Shown here: positions 18,726 to 26,068 of the stretch, in pieces | How positions within the stretch are numbered: the stretch's first letter is position 1 | Layout: each line of letters starts with the position of its first letter | Origin: Streptomyces echinoruber | Lineage (GTDB): Bacteria > Actinomycetota > Actinomycetes > Streptomycetales > Streptomycetaceae | Direction of reading: 5' to 3' | Length of the DNA stretch: 64,000 bases | Assembly: GCF_014651135.1 (NCBI RefSeq) | Contig: NZ_BMWH01000011.1 | Location: 27,077 to 91,076, forward strand | Notes under the pieces: generated by a model | Seen by the model: the letters and a program-made list of their open reading frames with translations, nothing else | What the model was told of the DNA's origin: nothing | The model's database searches: none | Translations under genes and position numbers: made by a program

Positions 18726-18890
18726 CGGGCAGGACCCACCCGCGCGAAGCTCACCGCGGGCAGGAAGCACCCGCGCGAAGCCCACCGCAGGCAGGCCCGC
18801 CCGCGTGAAGCTCACCGCGGGCAGGGCTCACCCACGCGAAGCTCACCACGCGGGACCACCCGCGCGGGATGCACACCCGCGCGGGGCTCA
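18726..18890. repeat. 31-bp tandem repeat downstream of guaA
   Basis: CGCGAAGCTCACCGCGGGCA units recur with a period of 30-31 bases (anchor positions about 18745, 18776, 18806 and 18837), ending against the guaA stop. It fills the spacer between convergent genes. Confidence 0.75.
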
Positions 18891-20474
18891 CTCCCACTCG
18901 ATCGTCCCCGGCGGCTTGCTCGTGACGTCGAGGACGACCCGGTTGACGTCCCGCACCTCGTTGGTGATGCGGGTGGAGATCCGGGCGAGGACGTCGTACG
19001 GCAGCCGCGACCAGTCGGCGGTCATGGCGTCCTCGCTGGTCACCGGCCGCAGCACGATCGGGTGGCCGTAGGTGCGGCCGTCGCCCTGGACGCCCACCGA
19101 GCGCACGTCCGCGAGCAGCACCACCGGGCACTGCCAGATGTCCCGGTCGAGGCCGGCCGCGGTCAGCTCCTCGCGGGCGATGGCGTCGGCCTCGCGCAGC
19201 AGGTCCAGGCGCTCCTTGGTGACCTCGCCGACGATGCGGATGCCGAGGCCCGGCCCCGGGAACGGCTGGCGGTGGACGATCTCCTCCGGCAGGCCGAGCT
19301 CCTGCCCGACCATGCGGACCTCGTCCTTGAACAGCTTGCGCAGCGGCTCGATCAGCTTGAACTCGAGGTCCTCGGGCAGACCGCCGACGTTGTGGTGCGA
19401 CTTGATGTTGGCGGCGCCGGTGCCGCCGCCGGACTCGACGACGTCCGGGTAGAGCGTGCCCTGCACCAGGAACTCGACGGGCTCGTCGTCCGGCGCCTCG
19501 GCGACGATCTCGGCCTGCGCCTGCTCGAAGACGCGGATGAACTCCCGGCCGATGATCTTCCGCTTCTCCTCGGGGTCGGTGACCCCCTTGAGCGCGGTGA
19601 GGAAGCGCTCCTCGGCGTCCACGACCTTCAGCTGCACGCCGGTCGCGGCCACGAAGTCCTTCTCGACCTGCTCGGTCTCCCCCTTGCGCATCAGGCCGTG
19701 GTCGACGTACACGCAGGTCAGCCGCTCTCCGATGGCCCGCTGCACGAGGGCGGCGGCCACCGCGGAGTCGACGCCGCCGGACAGGCCGCAGATCGCCCGC
19801 TTGGTGCCGACCTGCTCGCGGATCGCGGCGATCTGCTCCTCGATCACGTTGCCCGTGGTCCAGGAGGGGGTCAGGCCCGCGCCCCGGTACAGGAAGTGCT
19901 CCAGCACCTGCTGCCCGTACGTGGTGTGCATCACCTCGGGGTGGTACTGGACGCCGTACAGCTTCTTCTCGTCGTTCTCGAACGCCGCCACCGGGACGAC
20001 GTCCGTCGACGCCGTGACGTCGAAGCCCTCCGGCGCGGCGGAGCAGGCGTCGCCGTGCGACATCCACACCGACTGCTCCGCCGGGGTGCCCTCGAAGAGG
20101 GTCGACGACGGCTTCGTCACGGTCAGCGGCGTACGGCCGTACTCGCGCGCACCCGTGTTGTCGACCGTGCCGCCCAGGGTCTGGGCCATGAGCTGGAAGC
20201 CGTAGCACATGCCGAAGACGGGCACGCCCGCCTCGAACAGGGAGCGGTCGACGGTCGGGGCGCCCTCCTCGTACACCGACGACGGGCCGCCGGAGAGGAT
20301 GATCGCGGCCGGGTTCTTCGCGAGGATCTCCTCGACCGGCATGGTGCTCGGCACGATCTCGCTGTAGACCCGGGCCTCGCGGACGCGTCGGGCGATGAGC
20401 TGGGCGTACTGCGCGCCGAAGTCGACGACCAGGACGGTGTCGGGGGCGGCGGCAGCGGAGGTCGCTGATGACAC
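18888..20474 (-). CDS. guaA: GMP synthase (glutamine-hydrolysing)
   Basis: A 528-aa enzyme converting XMP to GMP with ATP and glutamine. The class I glutamine amidotransferase triad is visible: C90 in GMCYGF, H178 and E180 in YHPE. The ATP-pyrophosphatase loop LSGGVDSA is at about 231-238, and the C-terminal dimerisation domain ends with the conserved KPPGTIEWE. Start is GTG with GGAAGG at 6 bases. It shares the GMP pathway with guaB3 at the right end of the window. Length and motifs are complete. Confidence 0.97.
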   Translation of the reverse strand: MSSATSAAAAPDTVLVVDFGAQYAQLIARRVREARVYSEIVPSTMPVEEILAKNPAAIILSGGPSSVYEEGAPTVDRSLFEAGVPVFGMCYGFQLMAQTLGGTVDNTGAREYGRTPLTVTKPSSTLFEGTPAEQSVWMSHGDACSAAPEGFDVTASTDVVPVAAFENDEKKLYGVQYHPEVMHTTYGQQVLEHFLYRGAGLTPSWTTGNVIEEQIAAIREQVGTKRAICGLSGGVDSAVAAALVQRAIGERLTCVYVDHGLMRKGETEQVEKDFVAATGVQLKVVDAEERFLTALKGVTDPEEKRKIIGREFIRVFEQAQAEIVAEAPDDEPVEFLVQGTLYPDVVESGGGTGAANIKSHHNVGGLPEDLEFKLIEPLRKLFKDEVRMVGQELGLPEEIVHRQPFPGPGLGIRIVGEVTKERLDLLREADAIAREELTAAGLDRDIWQCPVVLLADVRSVGVQGDGRTYGHPIVLRPVTSEDAMTADWSRLPYDVLARISTRITNEVRDVNRVVLDVTSKPPGTIEWE

Positions 20475-20516
20475 GGGGTGCCTTCCGGCGGTCGGGCAAG
20501 GGTCTGTGTGCGGCCG

Positions 20517-20522
20517 ATTCTA
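20517..20522 (-). promoter_or_regulatory. Candidate -10 box of guaA
   Basis: On the minus strand TAGAAT lies 43-48 bases upstream of the GTG start, a 4/6 or better match to the housekeeping -10. No clear -35 is present at 17 bp, so this is tentative. Confidence 0.35.
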
Positions 20523-20573
20523 CCGAGGCGGCCGCACGGGACGTCGCGCCGTCCTACACGGCCCCACCTACAC

Positions 20574-20765
20574 GGCCCGCGCCCACGCGGCCCGTGCCCA
20601 CGCGTCCCGTGCCCACGCGGACGGCGGCGGGCGCGGACGGCGCCCCTCCCCACCGTCCAGCACCGTCCCGCTCGTCACCCCGCCTGCCCCGGCGCCCCTC
20701 GCCGCTCCGCTCGCCACCCCGCCGGCCCCGGCGCCCCTCGCCGCCCCACCGCCTCACCGACCCTG
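20574..20765. repeat. 15-bp and about 36-bp repeats in the guaA upstream spacer
   Basis: Three 15-bp units GGCCCGTGCCCACGC start at 20574, 20589 and 20604. A second family near 20685-20765 repeats CCCCGGCGCCCCTCGCCGC at about 36-bp spacing. Together they occupy much of the 394-bp spacer (20475-20868) between guaA and the chorismate mutase leader; no gene is seen there. Confidence 0.65.
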
Positions 20766-20832
20766 CCGCCCCGCGCCGTCCCACCACCCCACCGGCCCCG
20801 GCTTCCCCCACCGTCTCACCATCCGGGCCGTG

Positions 20833-20861
20833 CTGGACACCGCCCGCCGCCGAGGCATACT
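20833..20861 (+). promoter_or_regulatory. Promoter of the chorismate mutase leader transcript
   Basis: CTGGAC (20833-20838) and CATACT (20856-20861) are separated by 17 bp. The expected start site 7-8 bases downstream falls at or next to the A of the leader ATG at 20869, so the transcript would be leaderless or nearly so. This is inferred from spacing. Confidence 0.5.
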
Positions 20862-20868
20862 TGGCCCC

Positions 20869-20940
20869 ATGCTCATGCACCCGACCTTCCGCTTTACCTA
20901 TGGCGACCGGCCCGCCGGCTGCCATGGTCGTGCTGCTTGA
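20869..20940 (+). CDS. Leader peptide rich in Phe/Tyr upstream of chorismate mutase
   Basis: A 23-codon frame reading MLMHPTFRFTYGDRPAGC followed by HGRAA and TGA. Within five codons it has Phe, Phe and Tyr (TTC, TTT, TAT); TTT and TAT are very rare in this genome. It lies directly after a promoter-like element and 19 bases before a strong hairpin, and the next gene makes the precursor of Phe and Tyr. This is the arrangement of an attenuator leader peptide, where ribosome stalling at aromatic codons controls read-through. A second in-frame ATG at 20875 could also start it. The role is inferred, not shown. Confidence 0.6.
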   Translation: MLMHPTFRFTYGDRPAGCHGRAA

Positions 20941-20959
20941 GCAACTGACAAGCGACTTC

Positions 20960-20996
20960 CCAGGCGCCCCGGGCCGACAAGGTCCGGGGCGCCTGG
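20960..20996 (+). terminator. Attenuator-type hairpin before chorismate mutase
   Basis: A perfect 13-bp stem (left arm 20960-20972, right arm 20984-20996) with an 11-base loop; core CAGGCGCCCCGG pairs with CCGGGGCGCCTG. Only three Ts follow. It lies between the leader peptide stop and the chorismate mutase start, so as a terminator it would block expression of the enzyme. Confidence 0.7.
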
Positions 20997-21050
20997 CGTT
21001 TCCGGACAGTGCCGTCCCGGGGCAGCCCCGTCCACGAGGAGCCCCAGAAC

Positions 21051-21338
21051 ATGACCGTGACCGTGACGGACAAGACCGGCGCGCGGACCGACGAGGCCGC
21101 CGAGGTGATCACCGACGCCCGGGAGCGGATCGACGCGCTCGACGACCGCATCATCGGGCTGGTGCAGGAGCGGATGGCCGTGTCCGCGGTGATCCAGCAG
21201 GCCCGGATCGCCTCCGGCGGGCGGCGGGTCAACCTCTCACGTGAGATGGAGATCCTCAGCCGCTACCGGGAGGCACTGGGCAAGCCGGGCACCGCGCTCG
21301 CCATGACGCTGCTCGAACTGTGCCGCGGCCGCATCTGA
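21051..21338 (+). CDS. Chorismate mutase (AroQ class)
   Basis: A 95-aa all-helical AroQ-type chorismate mutase converting chorismate to prephenate for Phe and Tyr synthesis. Family signature residues are visible: Arg in ARERIDALDDRI, Arg in QERMAVSAVIQQARI and RVNLSREMEILSRY with the conserved Arg and Glu. It has no signal peptide, so it is the cytoplasmic form. The ATG follows GAGGAG by about 10 bases. The upstream leader peptide and hairpin suggest control by aromatic amino acid supply. Confidence 0.92.
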   Translation: MTVTVTDKTGARTDEAAEVITDARERIDALDDRIIGLVQERMAVSAVIQQARIASGGRRVNLSREMEILSRYREALGKPGTALAMTLLELCRGRI

Positions 21339-21801
21339 GGCCGGGCCCGTTCTCCCCCGTCCGGTGCGTGACCGCGGCGGCGCCCGGGTCGTTGAGGGGA
21401 GTGCCCGTGCCAGCCAGGGGCGGGCCCGGAAGAACCACGCGTGGATCACCGATCACTGGAGCGGTGAGGCGTACGGGTCGTGCCGTGCGCCGTGGGACCC
21501 CGCTCCAGGCGAGTGGCCGGACGGCAGGGGACAGCAGCCCGGTCACTCACCCAAGGGCCGGCCGGCTCCGGGGACGCCCGGGGCCGGCCGGCGGATACGT
21601 ACGACGGACGGACCGTGCCCGGGTCAACTTCTTCCGTCCCTAGGGCCTCCGGTCCTGCCGGATCTCGAAGTTCATCGCATCCCTTCAGCTGAGGTGTTGC
21701 GACGACCACTGGAACCCGAGGTCTCCCGCAGGGCTCTTCGGCCGCCCGGGCCTTGCCAACGTGCTGCTCCTCCTGCTGTCTCCGGAGGATTCCGCACCTT
21801 C
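21339..21801. other. Spacer without a recognisable gene
   Basis: This 463-bp stretch has no coding frame I can support. Codon-position bias is weaker than in neighbouring genes, so it may be decayed sequence next to the immunity-type gene. I saw no tRNA, no clear hairpin terminator and no insertion-sequence ends. Confidence 0.45.
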
Positions 21802-22419
21802 CTAGAGGCCGGCGAAGGGGTCCGTGGACTCACCCGTCCACGGGTCGATCCCCTCGTCCAGAAGCCGTTCCTCGTCTCTGAAATTCAGGAATCTCGCGGT
21901 GCCCCGGCCCCATAGCGTGGTCACACTGAGAGGGCACTCGGCGAACTCGGCCCGCAGAACGCGCAGGAGGAATTCCGCCATCCCACAGGCGTGGATGGCC
22001 CAGCCACCGTTCTGTCGCGCCCACACGGCCACCGGCCAGCGGTTCGGCTCGGGGCCCGAGGTCACCCAGCACAGCGCGTCCGCGCCGTTCGTCCGGCCCC
22101 ACACGAGCATGTCCTGCAGCCGATGACGGGAAACGGCGGGGTCCTGCCAGACACTCATCCCGTCGTCCTGCAGGGCGTCCTCCGGCAGCCGCCCCACCGC
22201 CAACGGGGCCGTGGGGTTCCCGGGGCGCGGGACCGAGACGAAGAGACTGTCCTCGAATGATCCCGCGCCGAACGCGGCCACGAACTCCCGGTAGTCGTCC
22301 GGGAAGCCGGGCACACCGAGTTCGGCCGCCGCAGCCTCCCAATCGACCGTGTCCCCGGCATCCCCGCCCTCACGGAGCAGGGAGACCGTCTCCTGGAGCT
22401 GTCCCCATACGTCGTTCAT
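21802..22419 (-). CDS. SMI1/KNR4 (SUKH) family protein, likely immunity protein
   Basis: A 205-aa protein of the SUKH superfamily, the commonest immunity fold for bacterial polymorphic toxins. The characteristic N-terminal block AELGVPGFPDDYREFVAAFG is at about 33-52, with later GTARFLNFRDE and a Trp-rich centre (WVTSGPEPNRWPVAVWARQN). The ATG has AAGGA 7 bases upstream. It follows, at 46 bases, a short frame resembling the tail of a toxin. Whether it still protects against anything is unknown; orphan SUKH genes are often defence stores against neighbours' toxins. Confidence 0.82.
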   Translation of the reverse strand: MNDVWGQLQETVSLLREGGDAGDTVDWEAAAAELGVPGFPDDYREFVAAFGAGSFEDSLFVSVPRPGNPTAPLAVGRLPEDALQDDGMSVWQDPAVSRHRLQDMLVWGRTNGADALCWVTSGPEPNRWPVAVWARQNGGWAIHACGMAEFLLRVLRAEFAECPLSVTTLWGRGTARFLNFRDEERLLDEGIDPWTGESTDPFAGL

Positions 22420-22465
22420 GACGCGTCCTTCATTTCGCGGCCCACGACCGGGTCGATCCCCGTTC

Positions 22466-22693
22466 TCACGGTGTGGCTCCGGTCGGCACGGGTTTCCCGC
22501 TGTGGACAGCTGTGCCGATGTTGGACCAATTCTTGTTCTTGGTGCTGTAGATCATGTTCGGCACGATGTCGTCCAGGGTCAGGCCCGGACTGCCGTCCAG
22601 AGTGCCGTGCGCCGTGATCTCGTAGGCGACAGGCACCGTCCTCGAAGCCTGAAGCGCTCCGGGATCGGTGGACTGATGTGCCCCGGCTTGCAT
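22466..22693 (-). CDS. Short protein, possible toxin C-terminal remnant
   Basis: About 75 aa starting MQAGAHQSTDP, with GGAG 5-6 bases upstream (further in-frame ATG codons at 22705 and 22714). The second half (LDDIVPNMIYSTKNKNW ...) has balanced, structured composition with rare Asn and Lys, unlike genomic overprint. It sits directly upstream of a SUKH immunity-type gene, where the toxin normally lies. No catalytic motif is seen and it is much too short for a full delivery protein, so I read it as a detached toxin tip or decayed fragment. Confidence 0.4.
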   Translation of the reverse strand: MQAGAHQSTDPGALQASRTVPVAYEITAHGTLDGSPGLTLDDIVPNMIYSTKNKNWSNIGTAVHSGKPVPTGATP

Positions 22694-22737
22694 GGAGCGC
22701 TCCATTGCAATCATATGACTTGGATCACATAAAAAAT

Positions 22738-22858
22738 CTGTGAAGCCAAGGGCAACCCTTCACAGGTCCCGCGGGTCACACCTGTCGACCCAAGGGCCAC
22801 AACCGCGCCCCACACGCGGAGGCCTCCTTCAAAGCTCGTACTGCGACGCAGCAGTACG
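22738..22858 (+). promoter_or_regulatory. Structured leader of the LAETG surface-protein gene
   Basis: Three inverted repeats follow one another: CTGTGAAG/CTTCACAG (22738-22765), ACAGGT/ACCTGT (22762-22785, sharing bases with the first) and CGTACTGC/GCAGTACG (22837-22858). Upstream is an AT-rich block containing ATAAAAAATC that probably holds the promoter. The mutually exclusive first two stems hint at switching, but no known riboswitch is recognised. Confidence 0.4.
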
Positions 22859-22878
22859 CCGGACTTCCCGAGGTCTTC

Positions 22879-23898
22879 ATGAAGCTTCGCCGTGCTCTGG
22901 CCGCCGCCGCCATGACGGCTGCCATTGCCCCGCTCGCGCTGTCGGCGCCGGCTGCGTTCGCCGAGGAGTCGCCGAGTGACTCGCCGACCGCGTCGGTGTC
23001 GGAGTCGACGTCCGAGTCCGCGTCGGCGTCGAGCACCGAGACCACCGAGCCGACCAGCAGCGAGTCGGCGTCCACCACCCCGTCCGCCTCCGCGTCCGAG
23101 TCGGCCTCCGAGTCCGCGTCGCCCTCCGCCAGCACCTCGGCCTCCACCTCGCCCTCCGGCACGCCGTCGGAGTCGGCCGAGCCGACCGAGGAGCCCTCCG
23201 ACTGCCCGGTCGACGAGGACGGTGTCGACCCCGAGTCCGCGCTGTCGCTGGAGGTCTCCGGCCTGCCCGGCAAGATCGTCGCGGGCAGTGGCTGGCACAA
23301 CTTCACGCTGACCGCCGCCAATCACAGCGACAAGGCGCTGGGCGACGTCCAGTGGCTGGCGATCGTCGACAACTACTCCGAGAGCGACAACGAGAAGGAC
23401 TGGCTGAGCACCTACGCCCAGCTCGAGTACTTCAACCCCCAGACCAAGGCCTGGGAGTCCCTCGCCGACGACATCGGCAACGGCGTGTACTTCGGTCAGA
23501 CGGAGCTCGGCGCCAAGGAGACCGTCGACATCAAGCTGCGCGTCAACATCAGCGCCAAGGCGCCGGCCGGTGACGGCTACACCATCGGCCTGGGCGGCTA
23601 CCTGGACGAGGAGAAGAACTGCGTCCACAGCTCCTTCGCCGTGTACGAGTTCACCGTCCTGCCGGCCGGCAGCAGCAACGACAACCCCGGTGAGGCCAAG
23701 CCGGGCAAGGGTGACAAGCCGGCCGGCGGCAAGCAGCCGCAGGGCGGCGCCGAGGAGATCCCGGCCACCGGCAGCCTCGCCGAGACCGGCTCCAGCTCCG
23801 CCCTGCCGATGATCGGCCTGGTCGGCGGCGTCGCCGTCGTCGCCGGTGCCGGTGCCGTGTTCGTCGTGCGTCGCCGCAAGGCGGGCTCGGAGGCGTAA
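22879..23898 (+). CDS. Sortase-anchored surface protein with LAETG motif
   Basis: A 339-aa secreted protein. Signal peptide 1-28 (ending APAAFA) is followed by a Ser/Thr/Glu/Pro-rich stalk (29-110), a folded domain (about 111-265, rich in Trp and Tyr), a Gly/Pro/Lys linker and a wall-sorting signal: LAETG at 300-304, a hydrophobic helix and the RRRK tail. LAxTG is the motif used by class E sortases in Streptomyces, so it should be covalently attached to peptidoglycan. The start has GAGG 5 bases upstream. A strong terminator follows. The function of the folded domain is not recognised. Confidence 0.9.
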   Translation: MKLRRALAAAAMTAAIAPLALSAPAAFAEESPSDSPTASVSESTSESASASSTETTEPTSSESASTTPSASASESASESASPSASTSASTSPSGTPSESAEPTEEPSDCPVDEDGVDPESALSLEVSGLPGKIVAGSGWHNFTLTAANHSDKALGDVQWLAIVDNYSESDNEKDWLSTYAQLEYFNPQTKAWESLADDIGNGVYFGQTELGAKETVDIKLRVNISAKAPAGDGYTIGLGGYLDEEKNCVHSSFAVYEFTVLPAGSSNDNPGEAKPGKGDKPAGGKQPQGGAEEIPATGSLAETGSSSALPMIGLVGGVAVVAGAGAVFVVRRRKAGSEA

Positions 23899-23966
23899 AG
23901 GCGGTCGCGGAGGCGTGAGCGTCCGCGGCGGCACCGCCCGCCCATAGGGCACCTGCAAGACAGCGG

Positions 23967-24007
23967 AAGAGGGACCTGCGCTCAGGAGGGGGGCACAGGT
24001 CCCTCTT
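23967..24007 (+). terminator. Rho-independent terminator after the LAETG gene
   Basis: AAGAGGGACCTG (23967-23978) pairs perfectly with CAGGTCCCTCTT (23996-24007), a 12-bp stem with a 17-base loop and a TTTCC tail. It lies between convergent genes and may serve both. Confidence 0.85.
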
Positions 24008-24088
24008 TCCGTGTCCGGCACCCGGCTCTACGGCTCTACGGCTCCCTAGGGTTCTCTGCGGCTTTCCACCGCTTGTTACGACTACGCG

Positions 24089-25909
24089 CTACCGCTTCTT
24101 CGGCGGCACCTCCGGTACCGCCACGAACGGCAGCCGCAGTGCGCCGAAGGCGTTCGCCGGGACCGCCGGCGCCTTCGGCTCCACCGGGGCGAGACGCACG
24201 TACGGCTCGCCCTGGGCCGGGCGCGGGTCGGGCTCGCCCTTGTTGGGCCACAGCGCCATGGCCCGCTCGGCCTGCGCGGTGATGGTCAGCGACGGGTTGA
24301 CGCCCAGGTTGGCGGAGACGGCGGCGCCGTCCACGACGGAGATCCCGGGGTGGCCGTAGAGCCGGTGGTAGGGGTCGATCACGCCGGTCTCCCGGGAGGA
24401 GCCGATGGGGCAGCCGCCGAGGAAGTGCGCGGTGAGCGGGGTGCCCATCAGTTCGCCGACGTTGGAGCCGGGGAAGCCGTTGATGGACTCGGCCAGGGCG
24501 GAGGCGGCCTGGGAGGCGGCCCTGATCTGCTTGGGGTTGGGGGCGCCGTGCCCCTGGCGTGCGGTCAGCAGGCCCCGGCCGACGCCGGACGGCTTCAGGT
24601 ACGTCGTCAGGGAGTTGTCCAGGGACTGCATCACCAGGCCGATGATGGTCCGCTCCGACCAGCGGCGCACGGAGAGGGAGCGGAGCAGGAGCAGCGGGTG
24701 GCGGGCGGCGTTGGCGAGCCAGGCCAGGAGCCTGGATTGGCCGTCGGCGTAGGGGACCTGGAGGATGGACAGGTTGCCCATCGCGTTGGAGCCCTTGCCG
24801 TAGCGGACGGGTTCGATGTGGGTGTCGGCGTCCGGGTGGATGGACGAGGTGATGGCGACCCCGCGCGTGAAGTCGACCCTCGGCGCGCCGGTGGCCTTGC
24901 GGTAGCGCCGGTCGTCGGTCTGGGCGCCCACCAGCGCCTCGGAGTTGGTGCGGGTCAGCTCGCCCAGCCGGTCGGACAGGTACGGCAGTTGGCCGCCCGC
25001 CTTCATGCGGTGCAGCAGGGTCTGGGTGCCGTAGGTGCCGGCGGCGAGGACGACGCGGCGGGCGGTGAAGAGGCGGCCCCTGCCCTTTCTGCGGTCGTCG
25101 GTGGGCAGGGTGGCGACGGCGAAGCCGCCGCGGGAGTCCTCGGTGACGGAGACGACCGTGGTCATGGGGTGGACGACGGCGCCGGCCTTCTCGGCGAGGT
25201 ACAGGTAGTTCTCGTTGAGGGTGTTCTTCGCGCCGTGGCGGCAGCCCGTCATGCACTCGCCGCACTCGGTGCAGGCCCGGCGCGCGGGCCCGGCCCCGCC
25301 GAAGTACGGGTCCGGGACCTCCTGGCCCGGCCGCGCCCGCACGCTGCCGTCGGCGTCCTCGCCGTCACCGAAGAACACCCCGACCGGCGCCATGTGGAAG
25401 GTGTCGCCGACGCCCATCCGCTCCGCCGCGTCCTTCAGGTGCACGTCGGAGGGGGTCATTGTCGGGTTGAGCCGCACGCCGAGCATGCGGCGCGCCTGGT
25501 CGTAGTACGGCCGCAGCTCCTCCTGCCAGTCGGTGATGTCCCGCCACTGCGGGTCGTCGAAGAAGGCCTTCGGCGGTACGTAGAGGGTGTTGGCGTAGTT
25601 GAGGGAGCCGCCGCCCACGCCGGCGCCGGCCAGCACCATCACGTTGCCCAGCAGGTGGATGCGCTGGATGCCGTAGAGGCCGAGTTTCGGCGCCCACAGG
25701 TAGTTCTTCAGGTCCCAGGAGTTCCTGGGCAGGGTCTCGCGCGTGAAGCGGCGGCCGGCTTCCAGCACGCCGACGCGGTACCCCTTCTCGGTGAGGCGGA
25801 GGGCGGAGACGGATCCGCCGAATCCCGATCCGACCACGATGACGTCGTAGTCGTAGTCGTAGTCGTACCCGTCCTCGTCCCGGGTCTGGACGGACTTCTC
25901 CTGTGACAC
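24089..25909 (-). CDS. GMC-family flavoprotein, cholesterol oxidase-like
   Basis: A 606-aa FAD-dependent oxidoreductase. After a Tyr/Asp repeat (GYDYDYDYDYD, residues 14-22) comes the dinucleotide fold VIVVGSGFGGS (about 23-33) and the GMC signature GAGVGGGSLNYANTLY. The C-terminal GMC block (FLGGCPIGSSRETGVIDPYHR and VDGAAVSANLGVNPSLTITA) is intact. A Cys-rich CTECGECMTGC segment sits mid-protein and is shared with the ChoD-type subfamily. The substrate is probably a sterol-like or other secondary alcohol. It precedes no obvious partner; in mycobacteria the relative lies next to guaB genes, and here guaB3 is about 37 kb away. Confidence 0.85.
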   Translation of the reverse strand: MSQEKSVQTRDEDGYDYDYDYDVIVVGSGFGGSVSALRLTEKGYRVGVLEAGRRFTRETLPRNSWDLKNYLWAPKLGLYGIQRIHLLGNVMVLAGAGVGGGSLNYANTLYVPPKAFFDDPQWRDITDWQEELRPYYDQARRMLGVRLNPTMTPSDVHLKDAAERMGVGDTFHMAPVGVFFGDGEDADGSVRARPGQEVPDPYFGGAGPARRACTECGECMTGCRHGAKNTLNENYLYLAEKAGAVVHPMTTVVSVTEDSRGGFAVATLPTDDRRKGRGRLFTARRVVLAAGTYGTQTLLHRMKAGGQLPYLSDRLGELTRTNSEALVGAQTDDRRYRKATGAPRVDFTRGVAITSSIHPDADTHIEPVRYGKGSNAMGNLSILQVPYADGQSRLLAWLANAARHPLLLLRSLSVRRWSERTIIGLVMQSLDNSLTTYLKPSGVGRGLLTARQGHGAPNPKQIRAASQAASALAESINGFPGSNVGELMGTPLTAHFLGGCPIGSSRETGVIDPYHRLYGHPGISVVDGAAVSANLGVNPSLTITAQAERAMALWPNKGEPDPRPAQGEPYVRLAPVEPKAPAVPANAFGALRLPFVAVPEVPPKKR

Positions 25910-25980
25910 GTGCTCTCCTCGTTGAGAACGGGTGCGGTGCGACGTTCTTCGGTTGGACGCCGGCTTCCCTTCGCCGGGGG

Positions 25981-26068
25981 CTGTTCGCTGGGGGCTGCTC
26001 CCCGGGTGGCTGTTCGCCGGGTGACTGCTCCCGGATGACTGCTCGCCGCGGGACTGCTCGCCGGGCGA
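25981..26068. repeat. 14-15-bp tandem repeat downstream of the aldehyde dehydrogenase
   Basis: CTGCTCGCCGGGTGA-type units begin at 25981, 25995, 26010, 26025, 26039 and 26054, ending at the stop codon of the dehydrogenase gene. It lies in the spacer before the GMC oxidoreductase start. Confidence 0.75.

Noticed and set aside
20869..20996. T-box riboswitch before chorismate mutase
   Set aside because: No specifier loop or T-box sequence is visible. A short aromatic leader frame fits better.
21339..21801. Transposase or toxin remnant in the spacer
   Set aside because: No conserved motif or inverted ends were visible in any frame, so I left it as featureless.
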